From an uncultured Draconibacterium sp. (GTDB lineage: Bacteria; Bacteroidota; Bacteroidia; Bacteroidales; Prolixibacteraceae): a stretch of 64,000 bases of DNA. A program made the position numbers and the translations under genes. Shown one piece after another: positions 45,619 through 55,148 of this stretch. The stretch spans positions 62,001-126,000 of the forward strand of contig CANLMQ010000005.1 of NCBI GenBank assembly GCA_947492175.1, written 5' to 3'. The notes beneath the pieces are model-generated. The model was not told the DNA's origin and searched no databases. It saw nothing but the letters and a program-made list of their open reading frames with translations. Position 1 is the stretch's first letter. Each line of letters opens with the position of its first letter.

Positions 45619-46156
45619 TATTTTTTAAATAAACATATAAAACAAAGATTCTATCTTTCTCTTTTCCTGTATTTTCAAGCATTTTAAAAAAATGTATTTT
45701 TATGAAAAAATAAATAAAGACACCTTCACACTTAACAATAAATGCAAAAATGAGACCTATACCGAAGAATTAATTCTAAGAATTTTGTTTATATCTTTTT
45801 GATATCATGTTAAAAACTCAAAAGAAATAGTTCACAATTCCCCCTACTGCGATTTGTTTTTGAACTTTTTAAATGAGAATTTTAATCGCTTAATTATGCA
45901 GAAACGGAAATAAACATATTCTACATTTAACTTCTATTTAATATAAAATATAGAAAGAAAAGTTTCCTTTGCCCAACAATTTGAAAAGAGTTAAAAAAGT
46001 AAATAACAGCTGAATGAAACCAAGTTATTTCGTAAGGCAAAACCCAAACTCTATGAACCACTTTTCAATAAAATGCTACTTCTGTAGCACACTATCCCGA
46101 TATGTTATTATCCCGCAATTAACTTAACATTCAATATTTATCTAAAATCCAAATCT
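45619..46156. other. AT-rich intergenic region
   Basis: About 540 bp between the divergent PadR operon and the Oar-like receptor. It must contain the receptor promoter. Apart from low-complexity AT-rich stretches I see no gene, repeat or RNA structure. Confidence 0.5.
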
Positions 46157-49100
46157 ATGATTAAAAAAATCAGTTTTTTATTAGTAGTACTCATCGTTTC
46201 ATCAGCTGCTATTATACACGCACAGGTTACTACATCCAGTATGGGTGGACGTGTTACTGATGCTGAAGGAGCTGTAATAGGTGCAACAGTGATTGCTACA
46301 CACACCCCTTCAGGAACAACTTATGGTACTGTAACCAATGTAGAAGGGCGATTCAACCTAAACGGTATGCGTGTAGGCGGACCTTACTCTGTAAAAGTTA
46401 CTTTTATTGGATATGGCGCATACACGCAAAACAACATTACTTTGAGTTTAGGTGAAAATTATGTGATGAATGTTGTACTCTCTGAAGAAACATTATCCTT
46501 GGATGAAGTTCTTGTTACGGCAACCCGCACAAAATTCTCTAATGAAAAAACAGGAGCGGTGACCAATATCACAAACGACCAGATCGAAAATTTACCTACA
46601 GTAAACCGTAGCATTATGGACATTACCCGCCTTTCTCCTTATGGAGGTGATGGCATGAGCTTTGTCGGCACAGATGGCCGTACGGCAAACTTTACTGTTG
46701 ATGGAGCTAACTTCAACAATAACTTCGGATTGAGTGATGATCTTCCCGGCGGAGGCAATCCAATCTCTATTGAAGCTATTGAAGAAATGCAAGTTGTAAT
46801 TGCTCCATACGATGTGAGGCAAACTAACTTTATAGGTGGTGGCGTAAACGCTATTACAAAATCCGGTACAAATACCTTCAAAGCGAGTGCTTATACCTAT
46901 CACAGAAATGAAAATATGCGCGGAGATGCTGTTAAAAGTCAGCTAATTGAAGGAGCACGTGAAAAAGACCGTAACACAACATATGGTTTCACTTTAGGTG
47001 GTCCGATTATCGAAAACAAATTGTTCTTCTTCATAAACGCAGAAAAGGAAGAAACACCAACAATTGCCAATCGTTGGAGAGCCTCGACCGATGGTGTTGC
47101 CGATCCGGACAATTTTATCTCCCGCACAACAGAAAACGATCTTAAAACGGTTTCTGATTTTGTTAGAAATAAATATGGATATGAAACGGGATCATACACA
47201 AGTTTCCCTGCAGATGAAAGCAACAAAAAGCTGCTTGCCCGTATCGATTGGAATATTACAGACAAACATCGTTTAGCATTACGCTATAACTACACTAAGA
47301 ATTCGTCATGGAGATCACCTAATGCATCTTCTATGGACGGAGGTACTCGTATGTCTGAGGCAAGAATGTCACAGGCTTCAATGTCATATGCCAACTCGAT
47401 GTATTCGATGGACAACCTTGTTCATTCATTCTCTTTTGACTTAAATAGTCGTTTATCGGAAAACATCTCTAACCAATTCCTGGCAACCTTCTCTAAACTT
47501 GACGATATTCGCGGAACAAATTCTGCTGAATTTCCTTTTATCGACATTTTGAAAGACGATCAGGCATACCTCTCTTTAGGTTACGAACTATTTACCTGGA
47601 ACAACGGTGTTCACAACAATGTATGGAACATTAAAGATGAAGTGACTTATTATTTAGGTAATCATAAAATTGTTGGCGGTATTGCTTACGAATACAAGAT
47701 GGCTGATAATGCTTATATGCGTAACGGTACCGGTTATTATCGTTACTCAAGTCTTGACGACTTCTTAAACGAAGGCACACCAGAAATTGTAAACCTAACT
47801 TATGGTTACGATGGCGAAGCTAATCCTGCAGCTCGTGTAACAAGTAACAAAATTGGAGTTTATGCTCAGGACGACTGGAGTGTTAACGAAAGATTCAAAC
47901 TTTCTTATGGTCTTCGCATTGATGCACTTGTCTTTAACAATAATGATTTGATAACAAATCAAGCCATCAAGGAACTTGATTATTCTGGTCGTAGTATTGA
48001 TACAGGAAAATGGCCTTCTACCAATATCATATTCTCACCTCGTGTAGGTTTTGTATGGGATGCTTCTGGCGACAAGAGCTTGAAAGTTCGTGGTGGTACC
48101 GGTCTATTCTCGGGTAACTTACCTCTTGTATTCTTCACCAACATGCCAACCAATGGCGGTATGGTACAGTACCAAGCACATCTTAATGCCAATACTCAAA
48201 TCATTGATGGTTACACTGGTCCTTATATAGAAAAGAACGAGAAAAAGTATATTGATATGTCACAGTTTGCCGGTGGTTTTGTAACAGATGCCAACGGGAA
48301 AGCCAACATCTCAGCCCTTTATGACAAATTAGCGTCAATTGGTTACCCTACAACTATATCACCCGAAGACGGGGTAGCTCCTTCTTCATTTGCTGCTGTA
48401 TCTTCAGATTTCAAGATGCCACAAGTATGGAAAACGTCACTTGCTGTTGACTATGCATTCCCAACATCTTTCCCACTCTCAGCAACAATAGAAGGAATCT
48501 TCAACAAAACGATCAACGGTGTTTCTATTTCCGATTGGAGTATTCCAAATGTAGGTGGCTTCGCCCGTTTCAACGGTGTTGACAATCGTCCGATTTATCC
48601 TGCCGGTTATCGTATCAACAAAAAAGCATTCGTGTTAGAAAACACAAGCCGCGGTTATGGCTGGTCAGCCAATTTCACGTTAAATGCTCAACCAACAAAA
48701 TGGCTCAGCATGATGGCTGCCTATACACACATAGTTGCTAAAGATGTAACCGGCATGCCGGGATCTAATCCGGAATCTGCATTTACATACGTTCCAACAG
48801 TAGAAGGTCCGAACAACATTAAATTGCACAATTCTCAGTACACCACACCCGATCGTCTTGTACTATCGCTTACTGCCCACGACAAAAGCGGAAACCACTA
48901 TGGCATTATCTATGAAGGATGGCGCGGTGGAGCTAACGAATCATATATGACGGTTAACGATATCAATGGCGACGGTTACAACTACGATGCAATCTATGTT
49001 CCAACCGACGACGAAGTAGCAAGCAATGAGTTCCGTTTTGTTTCAGCAGACGATAAAACTCGTTTTATGGACTATGTGCATGGCAATGATTATTTGAAAG

Positions 49101-49462
49101 ATCAACAAGGCAAGTATGCAGAAGCCTACAGCGTTTACTCTCCATGGGTACATCGTGTAGACTTTAGCTACAAACATGATTTTGCACTTAAAGCAGGTAA
49201 TAACGAACACAAATTACAACTTAGCTTTGATGTCAAAAACGTGATGAACTTCTTCAATTCTGATTGGGGCGTGGCTAAATATTTGAATCCGGAAATTGGC
49301 TCGGATGCTCGTATCCTAAAATACGAAGGTGTTGATGCCGACGGCGTGGCTACATTCTCTACACCCGCTTCAATCCATGGCAATACGCGAACATTCACTC
49401 CAAGCTACACATTGGGTCAATGTTGGTATGCATCAATCGGCATCAAATATATTTTCAACTAA
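46157..49462 (+). CDS. Oar-like TonB-dependent receptor with carboxypeptidase-regulatory domain
   Basis: 1,101 residues. After the signal (cut near 'IIHAQ') there is a carboxypeptidase-regulatory-like Ig domain (25-110: 'GGRVTDAEGAVIGATVIATH', 'GTVTNVEGRFNLNG'). The plug domain (about 120-250) contains 'IENLPTVNRSIMDITRLSPYGG' and 'VDGANFNNNFG', followed by 'VVIAPYDVRQTNFIGGGVNAITKSG' (seen in parts). A very large barrel ends '...CWYASIGIKYIFN'. This pattern is that of the Myxococcus Oar-type receptors of Bacteroidota rather than SusC. It is followed 18 bp later by a BACON/OB-fold lipoprotein and then by a secreted endonuclease, so nucleic-acid fragments are a plausible cargo (inference). Confidence 0.88.
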   Translation: MIKKISFLLVVLIVSSAAIIHAQVTTSSMGGRVTDAEGAVIGATVIATHTPSGTTYGTVTNVEGRFNLNGMRVGGPYSVKVTFIGYGAYTQNNITLSLGENYVMNVVLSEETLSLDEVLVTATRTKFSNEKTGAVTNITNDQIENLPTVNRSIMDITRLSPYGGDGMSFVGTDGRTANFTVDGANFNNNFGLSDDLPGGGNPISIEAIEEMQVVIAPYDVRQTNFIGGGVNAITKSGTNTFKASAYTYHRNENMRGDAVKSQLIEGAREKDRNTTYGFTLGGPIIENKLFFFINAEKEETPTIANRWRASTDGVADPDNFISRTTENDLKTVSDFVRNKYGYETGSYTSFPADESNKKLLARIDWNITDKHRLALRYNYTKNSSWRSPNASSMDGGTRMSEARMSQASMSYANSMYSMDNLVHSFSFDLNSRLSENISNQFLATFSKLDDIRGTNSAEFPFIDILKDDQAYLSLGYELFTWNNGVHNNVWNIKDEVTYYLGNHKIVGGIAYEYKMADNAYMRNGTGYYRYSSLDDFLNEGTPEIVNLTYGYDGEANPAARVTSNKIGVYAQDDWSVNERFKLSYGLRIDALVFNNNDLITNQAIKELDYSGRSIDTGKWPSTNIIFSPRVGFVWDASGDKSLKVRGGTGLFSGNLPLVFFTNMPTNGGMVQYQAHLNANTQIIDGYTGPYIEKNEKKYIDMSQFAGGFVTDANGKANISALYDKLASIGYPTTISPEDGVAPSSFAAVSSDFKMPQVWKTSLAVDYAFPTSFPLSATIEGIFNKTINGVSISDWSIPNVGGFARFNGVDNRPIYPAGYRINKKAFVLENTSRGYGWSANFTLNAQPTKWLSMMAAYTHIVAKDVTGMPGSNPESAFTYVPTVEGPNNIKLHNSQYTTPDRLVLSLTAHDKSGNHYGIIYEGWRGGANESYMTVNDINGDGYNYDAIYVPTDDEVASNEFRFVSADDKTRFMDYVHGNDYLKDQQGKYAEAYSVYSPWVHRVDFSYKHDFALKAGNNEHKLQLSFDVKNVMNFFNSDWGVAKYLNPEIGSDARILKYEGVDADGVATFSTPASIHGNTRTFTPSYTLGQCWYASIGIKYIFN

Positions 49463-49480
49463 TTAAAAGTTCTGACAATT

Positions 49481-50995
49481 ATGAAATTAAAAAACATATT
49501 TCCATTTTTCGTTGCAATGCTTGCCCTAATGACAAGTTGTAACGATGAAGAAACTATGACATTTCTTGATGAAATTCAAGTATCGTCGTCTTACGTCTCT
49601 ATCCCAGTAGATGGAGGTTCTACATCCATTACTGTAACAGCTAAAGATAGCTGGACAATAGAAAAGGTAACTACCGATAAAGATGATGTTGAGTGGTTGT
49701 CAATTTCTTCAACTTCTGGCGGTGCCGGAGAAACAGATCTTACATTCTCTGCTCCAACTGCTATAGATGGTCGCACTGCAGAGGTTCTAATTCAATGTGC
49801 AGGCGAAACTCAGCGAATAAATATCATTCAGGGTTTGGCAACAATTTCACCTGCTACATGTAAGGAGATAATTGACGGACCTGACAGTAAGACCTATCGT
49901 GTAACCGGAGTTTGTACGGGAATAACCAACACAACTTACGGCAACTGGTATTTGGAGGATGAAACAGGTTCTATTTATATATATGGTACTCTCGACGCGA
50001 AGGGAGGAACGAAAAACTTTTTAAGTTGGGGACTTGAAGTGGGTGACGAAATTACTATTGAAGGCCCAAAATCTACCTACAAAGGAAGCCCGCAATTGGT
50101 AAATGTAACAGTTATCAATATCAATAAATCACTTGTGAAAGTTGATTCGGTAGCAAATGCAGAGCTTCCGGTTGAAGGTGGTGAATTTACAGCCTACCTT
50201 ACCTGTAAAGGAGAAGGAGTATCGGTAGAAATCCCTGAAGATGCCAAGTCATGGTTATCCATTTCATCTATACAGGCAGCAGGAACAAATACTGTTGTGA
50301 AATTCCAGGCCGCTGCCAATAGCGAAGGAGACCGTGAAACTACCATTACATTCAGCACTACCGATGGAACTAAAAACTATACTTCACAAACAACTCTTAG
50401 CCAGGCAGGTGCTATTCTAGAAGTATCTATTGCCGAATTCCTTGCAGCTGAAGTTGGCAATACACAATATCGTTTATCAGGTGTTATTACCAATATCTCC
50501 AATACTACATATGGTAATTTATACTTGAAAGATTTCTCAGGTGAAACCTATGTTTATGGCATCGAAGATTTCCAGGATAAAGGTTTGAAAGAGGGCGACA
50601 TCATCACAATTGTTGGAAAACGTGCCGCATATAAAGGAAATCCACAAGTAGGTGGTGCTGTTTTGGAAAGCTCGATTCCTGTAACTCCTTCTACCATTGC
50701 CGAGGTACTGACCAAAGAAGACGACGCAAATACATATTTTATGGTAACCGGCGAAATCACAACGATCACTAATAATACATACGGTAATCTTTATTTGAAA
50801 GATGGCGACAGCGAAATTTTGTTGTATGGCTGTTATCCGGGTTATGGCGCAAGTGGCGACGATAGAAAATACCTGTTAGAAGACAAAGGCATTAAGGTTG
50901 GCGACACACTAACAGTAATTGCAACTAAGGGTTCCTATAAAGGAACACCTCAACTTGCACACGGTATCTATTTCAGTCACGTAAGTGCAGAATAA
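49481..50995 (+). CDS. BACON and OB-fold domain lipoprotein
   Basis: A 504-residue lipoprotein (lipobox MTSC). Two BACON-type Ig domains (about 30-125, with 'DVEWLSISSTSGGAGETDLTF', and 220-315, with 'KSWLSISSIQAAGTNTVV') alternate with three OB-fold units. Each OB unit contains a G-(V/I)-x-x-x-I-x-N-T-T-Y-G-N-x-Y-L-x-D core: 'GITNTTYGNWYLEDETGS', 'NISNTTYGNLYLKDFSGE' and 'TITNNTYGNLYLKDGDSE'. The OB units resemble those of YhcR-type extracellular nucleases. Placed after a TonB receptor it looks like a SusD-position surface binding protein, here probably for DNA or another polyanion (inference). A terminator follows. Confidence 0.8.
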   Translation: MKLKNIFPFFVAMLALMTSCNDEETMTFLDEIQVSSSYVSIPVDGGSTSITVTAKDSWTIEKVTTDKDDVEWLSISSTSGGAGETDLTFSAPTAIDGRTAEVLIQCAGETQRINIIQGLATISPATCKEIIDGPDSKTYRVTGVCTGITNTTYGNWYLEDETGSIYIYGTLDAKGGTKNFLSWGLEVGDEITIEGPKSTYKGSPQLVNVTVININKSLVKVDSVANAELPVEGGEFTAYLTCKGEGVSVEIPEDAKSWLSISSIQAAGTNTVVKFQAAANSEGDRETTITFSTTDGTKNYTSQTTLSQAGAILEVSIAEFLAAEVGNTQYRLSGVITNISNTTYGNLYLKDFSGETYVYGIEDFQDKGLKEGDIITIVGKRAAYKGNPQVGGAVLESSIPVTPSTIAEVLTKEDDANTYFMVTGEITTITNNTYGNLYLKDGDSEILLYGCYPGYGASGDDRKYLLEDKGIKVGDTLTVIATKGSYKGTPQLAHGIYFSHVSAE

Positions 50996-51043
50996 AATGT
51001 ACTATTCTTCCATTATTAATTTTATGGAGTAAATAAAAAAAAG

Positions 51044-51080
51044 AGGCTGTCCAATTTTACTTTTTGGACAGCCTTTGTTT
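51044..51080 (+). terminator. Terminator after the OB-fold lipoprotein gene
   Basis: AGGCTGTCCAA (51044-51054) pairs with TTGGACAGCCT (51064-51074), followed by a T-rich tract. The nuclease gene starts 93 bp beyond it, so it may be transcribed separately. Confidence 0.85.
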
Positions 51081-51172
51081 TTATTTTGGCTACAGTAATT
51101 CTACCTGATATTATTAAACCCGGATTAAATAAACCTTGTTATCTGTCTTGATAATCTTTCAAAATAAATAAA

Positions 51173-53089
51173 ATGCATCATTCAATAAGTTGGAAAAAAT
51201 CAGTTGTTATCACGTTTTTGATGTGCTTAAACGGAATTCTTCTAGCCCAGCCAATTGGGTATTACAATGGAACAGAAAATCTCTCAGGTGAACAGTTAAA
51301 GTCGGCACTGCATGAAATCATCAAAGGCCATGTGGACTTTTCCTATTCACACGCCCGGGATATCATTAATTATTCCGATGCTGATCCCAACAATCCCAAT
51401 AATGTAACCCTCTTCTATACTCAGGAGTCGCGGAATGCAAGCAATTATGGAAGCGGTGGCGACTATATTAACCGCGAACATGTTTGGGCCAAATCACACG
51501 GCTATTTCGAAGATATTCGCTCGATGAATGGCGATGCACACAATCTTCGTCCGGCAGATGCATCGGTAAACGAGGATCGCAGCAACTTAGATTTTGATGA
51601 TATTCAACCTAACGGAACCCGACACACGGAAGCCACCGAGTGCTGGTACAGTTCTACCGCCTGGGAGCCCGGCCCGTTAACCAAAGGACAAGTAGCGCGC
51701 ATATTATTTTACATGGCCACCCGTTACGAAAGTGAAAATGGAGAAATCGATCTTGAACTGGTTGACAAATTAAGCAACTATCCACTACCTCAATTCGGAA
51801 AACTTTCAACACTTCTGAAATGGAACAACGAATACCCACCAAGCGACTTTGAACGCCGGAGAAACGAACGCATCTTCGAAATTCAGCAAAACAGAAATCC
51901 ATTTGTCGACAACCCTGATTTTGCAAATTTGATCTGGAACAACGGTTCATTGAAAAACATCCAGTTCTCCGAATTGGAAATGACACCGGAAACACCGGCA
52001 ATTGGCAAAGATGCAACGATTTCAGTGAAAATTAACTCATCAACTGCTCCCGATAGTGTTTTACTATTCTGGGGAGATACATACGACTCAAAAGAAAATA
52101 AAGCAGAAATGACCCTGAATTCCGGTAAATACTCAGCACAACTTACTTTTAACAATATGGAAGCCGGAGAAACAGTCTACTTTTTAATGCAGGCTTTTTC
52201 AGGAGAAGATACATCTGATACAAGAGGATCTTATATTTTCCCTAAAACCATCTCAGAAGAAGAATTAACTCTGATAACCACCGTTCAGGGAACAACTGCG
52301 AAAAGCCCTTTACTTGAACAGGAAGTTACGGTTGCAGGCCGAATAACCGCAAACTTTGATAACGCGGTTTACATTCAGCAAAAAAACACAACCCAAAGAG
52401 CAGGAATTTGTATCTATAATTCTTTAAAAACCGGAAATATTGGTGACAGTGTCATTGTTAAAGGGACAGTTGTCGAATACGCTGGCTTAACCGAATTATC
52501 AGACATCAATTATTTTTTCAATTTTAAAAATAACGATAGTATTACACCGCAGCTAATAAACACTCAGGAATTAGGTGAAAATCTGGAAGGGATGCTGGTT
52601 ACAATCGAAAATGTAACCTTTAAAAATGCAGGAGTAAGAGTAACCGATGCCAATACTTCGTTTACATTTTCTGACGATTACGGCGAAAGTGTACTGTTTT
52701 CGGCATGGAGCTCAAGACTTGTTGGCAAGAAAATTCCGAGTGGAAAAGTAAATATTACAGGTGTTGTTTCCGAATACAACGGTTCGTACCAGATCCTTGC
52801 AAGAGATATCAGCGACTTTTCTTCAGTTCCTACAAGTGCGCCCCTTGCTTTAAAATTTGAAAACGACATTACAATCTACCCAAATCCGACCAGCAATCAA
52901 CTCTATTTCTCCACTACAGAGAATATTAGTTCAGTTGAAATTTTCTCGGCAAACGGACAATTAAAACTAAAAATTAAAAATCCGGCAACATCAATCAACA
53001 CTTCCGGATTAAACGAAGGCATCTATTTATTAACTATAACAACGGAGGAAAACGAGTTAATCCACAAAAAATTTGTGATTAGCCGGTAA
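51173..53089 (+). CDS. Secreted endonuclease I (EndA/NucM) with OB fold and T9SS sorting domain
   Basis: 638 residues. Signal peptide 1-26; endonuclease I domain (about 28-265) with the His-Me-finger motif 'YINREHVWAKSHG' and 'MNGDAHNLRPADASVNEDRSN'. An Ig-like linker (265-360) is followed by an OB-fold domain (about 365-555, 'ITTVQGTTAKSPLLEQEVTVAG', 'VYIQQKN', 'GDSVIVKGTV'), then a C-terminal sorting domain 'ITIYPNPTSNQLYFST' to 'LIHKKFVISR'. It is a nonspecific extracellular DNase/RNase exported by the T9SS. With the preceding TonB receptor and OB-fold lipoprotein it suggests use of extracellular DNA. Confidence 0.9.
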   Translation: MHHSISWKKSVVITFLMCLNGILLAQPIGYYNGTENLSGEQLKSALHEIIKGHVDFSYSHARDIINYSDADPNNPNNVTLFYTQESRNASNYGSGGDYINREHVWAKSHGYFEDIRSMNGDAHNLRPADASVNEDRSNLDFDDIQPNGTRHTEATECWYSSTAWEPGPLTKGQVARILFYMATRYESENGEIDLELVDKLSNYPLPQFGKLSTLLKWNNEYPPSDFERRRNERIFEIQQNRNPFVDNPDFANLIWNNGSLKNIQFSELEMTPETPAIGKDATISVKINSSTAPDSVLLFWGDTYDSKENKAEMTLNSGKYSAQLTFNNMEAGETVYFLMQAFSGEDTSDTRGSYIFPKTISEEELTLITTVQGTTAKSPLLEQEVTVAGRITANFDNAVYIQQKNTTQRAGICIYNSLKTGNIGDSVIVKGTVVEYAGLTELSDINYFFNFKNNDSITPQLINTQELGENLEGMLVTIENVTFKNAGVRVTDANTSFTFSDDYGESVLFSAWSSRLVGKKIPSGKVNITGVVSEYNGSYQILARDISDFSSVPTSAPLALKFENDITIYPNPTSNQLYFSTTENISSVEIFSANGQLKLKIKNPATSINTSGLNEGIYLLTITTEENELIHKKFVISR

Positions 53090-53111
53090 ATATTTCTTTC
53101 AAAGGAAAAGG

Positions 53112-53149
53112 AAAGCTCAGTTTGACTTATTATATCAAGCTGAGCTTTT
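53112..53149 (+). terminator. Terminator after the endonuclease gene
   Basis: AAAGCTCAG (53112-53120) with a TTGA extension pairs with TCAA and CTGAGCTTT further on, ending in TTTTT (53145-53150). Confidence 0.75.
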
Positions 53150-53230
53150 TAATTTGTAAACTTCATATAAAGCCAGAGCGTTCAATCCCAAACATTTCAG
53201 CAGAATAGCTGTTTTTATTTCAGGAATTCG

Positions 53231-53238
53231 TATTTTTG
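53231..53238 (+). promoter_or_regulatory. Probable -7 box of nadA
   Basis: TATTTTTG matches the Bacteroidota -7 consensus TAnnTTTG and lies 35 bp before the nadA ATG. No convincing -33 TTTG is seen at the usual distance. Confidence 0.5.
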
Positions 53239-53273
53239 CGGCCAATTTATTCGGGAAATTCAGGATTAGTACA

Positions 53274-54266
53274 ATGGAACAACAAGAAATAAACAGCATG
53301 TTGGAGGAGAAGGGTTATATCGATGAAGCGATTGATCCGGCAGTAAAATTGGTTGAAGAAATCAACCGTTTAAAGAAAGAAAAGAATGCAGTAATCCTCA
53401 GCCATTTTTATGTTGAAGGAGAATTACAAGATATTGCGGACTATGTTGGCGACAGTCTGGGACTGGCACAGGCAGCAGCAAATACAGATGCCGAAATGAT
53501 TGTTTTTGTCGGTGTACATTTTATGGCAGAAACTGCAAAAATTATTAATCCCAACAAAAAAGTTATTCTGCCCGATTTAAAAGCCAGCTGTTCGTTAGCC
53601 GAATCGGCCCCGGCAGAAAAGTTTGCTGAGTTTAAGGCAAAATATCCCGACCACAAAGTTATAACCTACATTAACGCAACGGCCGCCCTAAAAACAATGA
53701 CCGACATTGTTTGCACCTCGGCCAATGCCAAACAAATTGTAGAAAGCTTTCCGAAAGACCAAAAGCTGATTTTTGCACCCGACAAGAACCTGGGTGGTTA
53801 TATTAACAGTATTACCGGCCGCGAAATGGTATTGTGGGACGGCGCCTGCATGGTTCACGAACAATATTCGGTAGAAAAGATTATTGATTTGATGGATAAA
53901 AATCCGGATGCTGAATTTATTGCACATCCCGAATGCGAAAAGCCGGTACTTCTTTTGGCAAAACATATTGGCTCAACCACTTCGTTGCTTAACTATGTAC
54001 AAAACAACGAAGCCAAAAAGTTTATTGTAGCTACCGAAAGCGGTATTCTGCACCAAATGACCAAGGCCTGCCCCGATAAAATATTTATCCCTGCTCCATC
54101 GGTTGATTCAACCTGCGGTTGCAACGACTGCGAATACATGAAACTAAACAGTTTGCAAAAACTGTATATCTGTTTAAAACACGAACTGCCGGAAGTAACG
54201 TTACCTAAAGATGTAATTGAAAAAGCACGTATTCCGATTCAGCGCATGCTGGATATTTCGAAATAA
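53274..54266 (+). CDS. nadA: Quinolinate synthase
   Basis: 330 residues. It makes quinolinate from iminoaspartate and dihydroxyacetone phosphate for NAD synthesis. The three [4Fe-4S] ligands are in place: the Cys in 'LKASCSLAE', the Cys in 'WDGACMVHE' and the Cys in the 'STCGCNDCEYMK' segment. Substrate-binding motifs 'ILSHFYVEGELQDIADYVGDS' and 'VGVHFMAETAKI' are present. Length fits the family (about 300-350). The partner nadB/nadC genes are not in the window. A palindromic element begins at its stop codon and a terminator follows. Confidence 0.96.
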   Translation: MEQQEINSMLEEKGYIDEAIDPAVKLVEEINRLKKEKNAVILSHFYVEGELQDIADYVGDSLGLAQAAANTDAEMIVFVGVHFMAETAKIINPNKKVILPDLKASCSLAESAPAEKFAEFKAKYPDHKVITYINATAALKTMTDIVCTSANAKQIVESFPKDQKLIFAPDKNLGGYINSITGREMVLWDGACMVHEQYSVEKIIDLMDKNPDAEFIAHPECEKPVLLLAKHIGSTTSLLNYVQNNEAKKFIVATESGILHQMTKACPDKIFIPAPSVDSTCGCNDCEYMKLNSLQKLYICLKHELPEVTLPKDVIEKARIPIQRMLDISK

Positions 54267-54430
54267 TACCAATTTTATTTTGAAGTTAGCGTTAAATTGT
54301 TTTGAATATTTTGAGTTTAGGCGAGTTGAAAAATTAAGGCATAGCCTAAGCTACGGTGCAATTTTTCAGCGAAGTATAAGCTCAAAAGAACAAGAGAATA
54401 ATGCTAATTTCAATGTAATATTGGTATAAA
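54264..54430. repeat. ~165-bp imperfect palindromic element after nadA
   Basis: The two halves are inverted copies: TAATACCAATTTTA at the left against the complement of TAATATTGGTATAA at the right. Similarity runs inward through TTGAAnTTAGCnTTA, TTTTGAG and TGAAAAATT to a centre near 54347 (CATAGCC/AAGCTACGG). It overlaps the nadA stop codon. As RNA it would form one long hairpin. Confidence 0.7.
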
Positions 54431-54470
54431 AGCTTCAGATCAGATAAAAGGATTTTGAAGAAAACATACT

Positions 54471-54516
54471 AAAAGCCCGGAGTTGTATACAAACAATTAT
54501 ACAACCCCGGGCTTTT
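54471..54516 (+). terminator. Terminator downstream of nadA
   Basis: AAAAGCCCGG-a-GTTGTATA pairs with TATACAAC-c-CCGGGCTTTTTT, a 17-bp stem with a single internal mismatch and T tail. A runs and T runs make it bidirectional. Confidence 0.85.
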
Positions 54517-54554
54517 TTCTGGACTAATTCAATATTCGAGGTGTTTTAATTTCC

Positions 54555-55055
54555 CTAACCCTATCTCTTATCCCTGTCTGACTGCGTTAGCCAGGCAGGT
54601 TTCCCTACCAGCAACTACCCTATATACACAAATATTTACGGATGCTATTTCCTAAACTACCTCTGAGATGTGGCGCATGGAATGCCTGTTTTCTGAACAA
54701 CTGAATAAATGCGCCTTTTAATAACCTTTATTATTACCCCGGGTTGTACTCTCCGTCAGTTGACGGATCGTTTACCCGGGGCTAGTCACATTTAATCCCT
54801 CCGGGATTTTCTGACGCTGGCGGCGTCAAACGTGAATAACCCGGTGTGCCTGCCAGAGTGCAGCGAAGGTAGGAAACACCGGGAAAATCAGTCACAACAA
54901 ACTCGTCCGGCGAAGCAAGTTGTTCTACGCTCTGCTCTTTCCCCGGACGACATCACAATGCTGTCTTTAAAGAATACCTAAAAGATGTATAGAAGGTAAA
55001 TTCGTGAAGGGAAACCTGGCTTGCGCAGTCAGGGAAGGATAAGAGGATGGGTTAG
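54555..55055 (-). mobile_element. ~500-bp MITE-like element with terminal inverted repeats
   Basis: The left end (CTAACCC...CTCTTATCC...CTGACTGCG...GCCAGG...TTTCCC, 54555-54606) is the inverted complement of the right end (55009-55055). Inside, on the minus strand, the element is a diverged copy of the repeats at 32282-32585 and 33945-34248, including the GACGC/GCGTC and CCCGGGT/ACCCGGG stem-loops. It encodes no transposase or other recognisable protein, so it would be non-autonomous. No target-site duplication is evident. Confidence 0.75.
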
Positions 55056-55148
55056 ATTTTGGGGACATACTACAAATAGAAAAGACATAAAGAAATGCTT
55101 CACACAATAAATTAGCCCCCGGAAACTTCAAGCAATCCCAATAAACTG

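Noticed and set aside
45384..45632. 82-codon phenylalanine-rich plus-strand ORF
   Set aside because: It overlaps the promoter and operator of the minus-strand operon and has a low-complexity translation.
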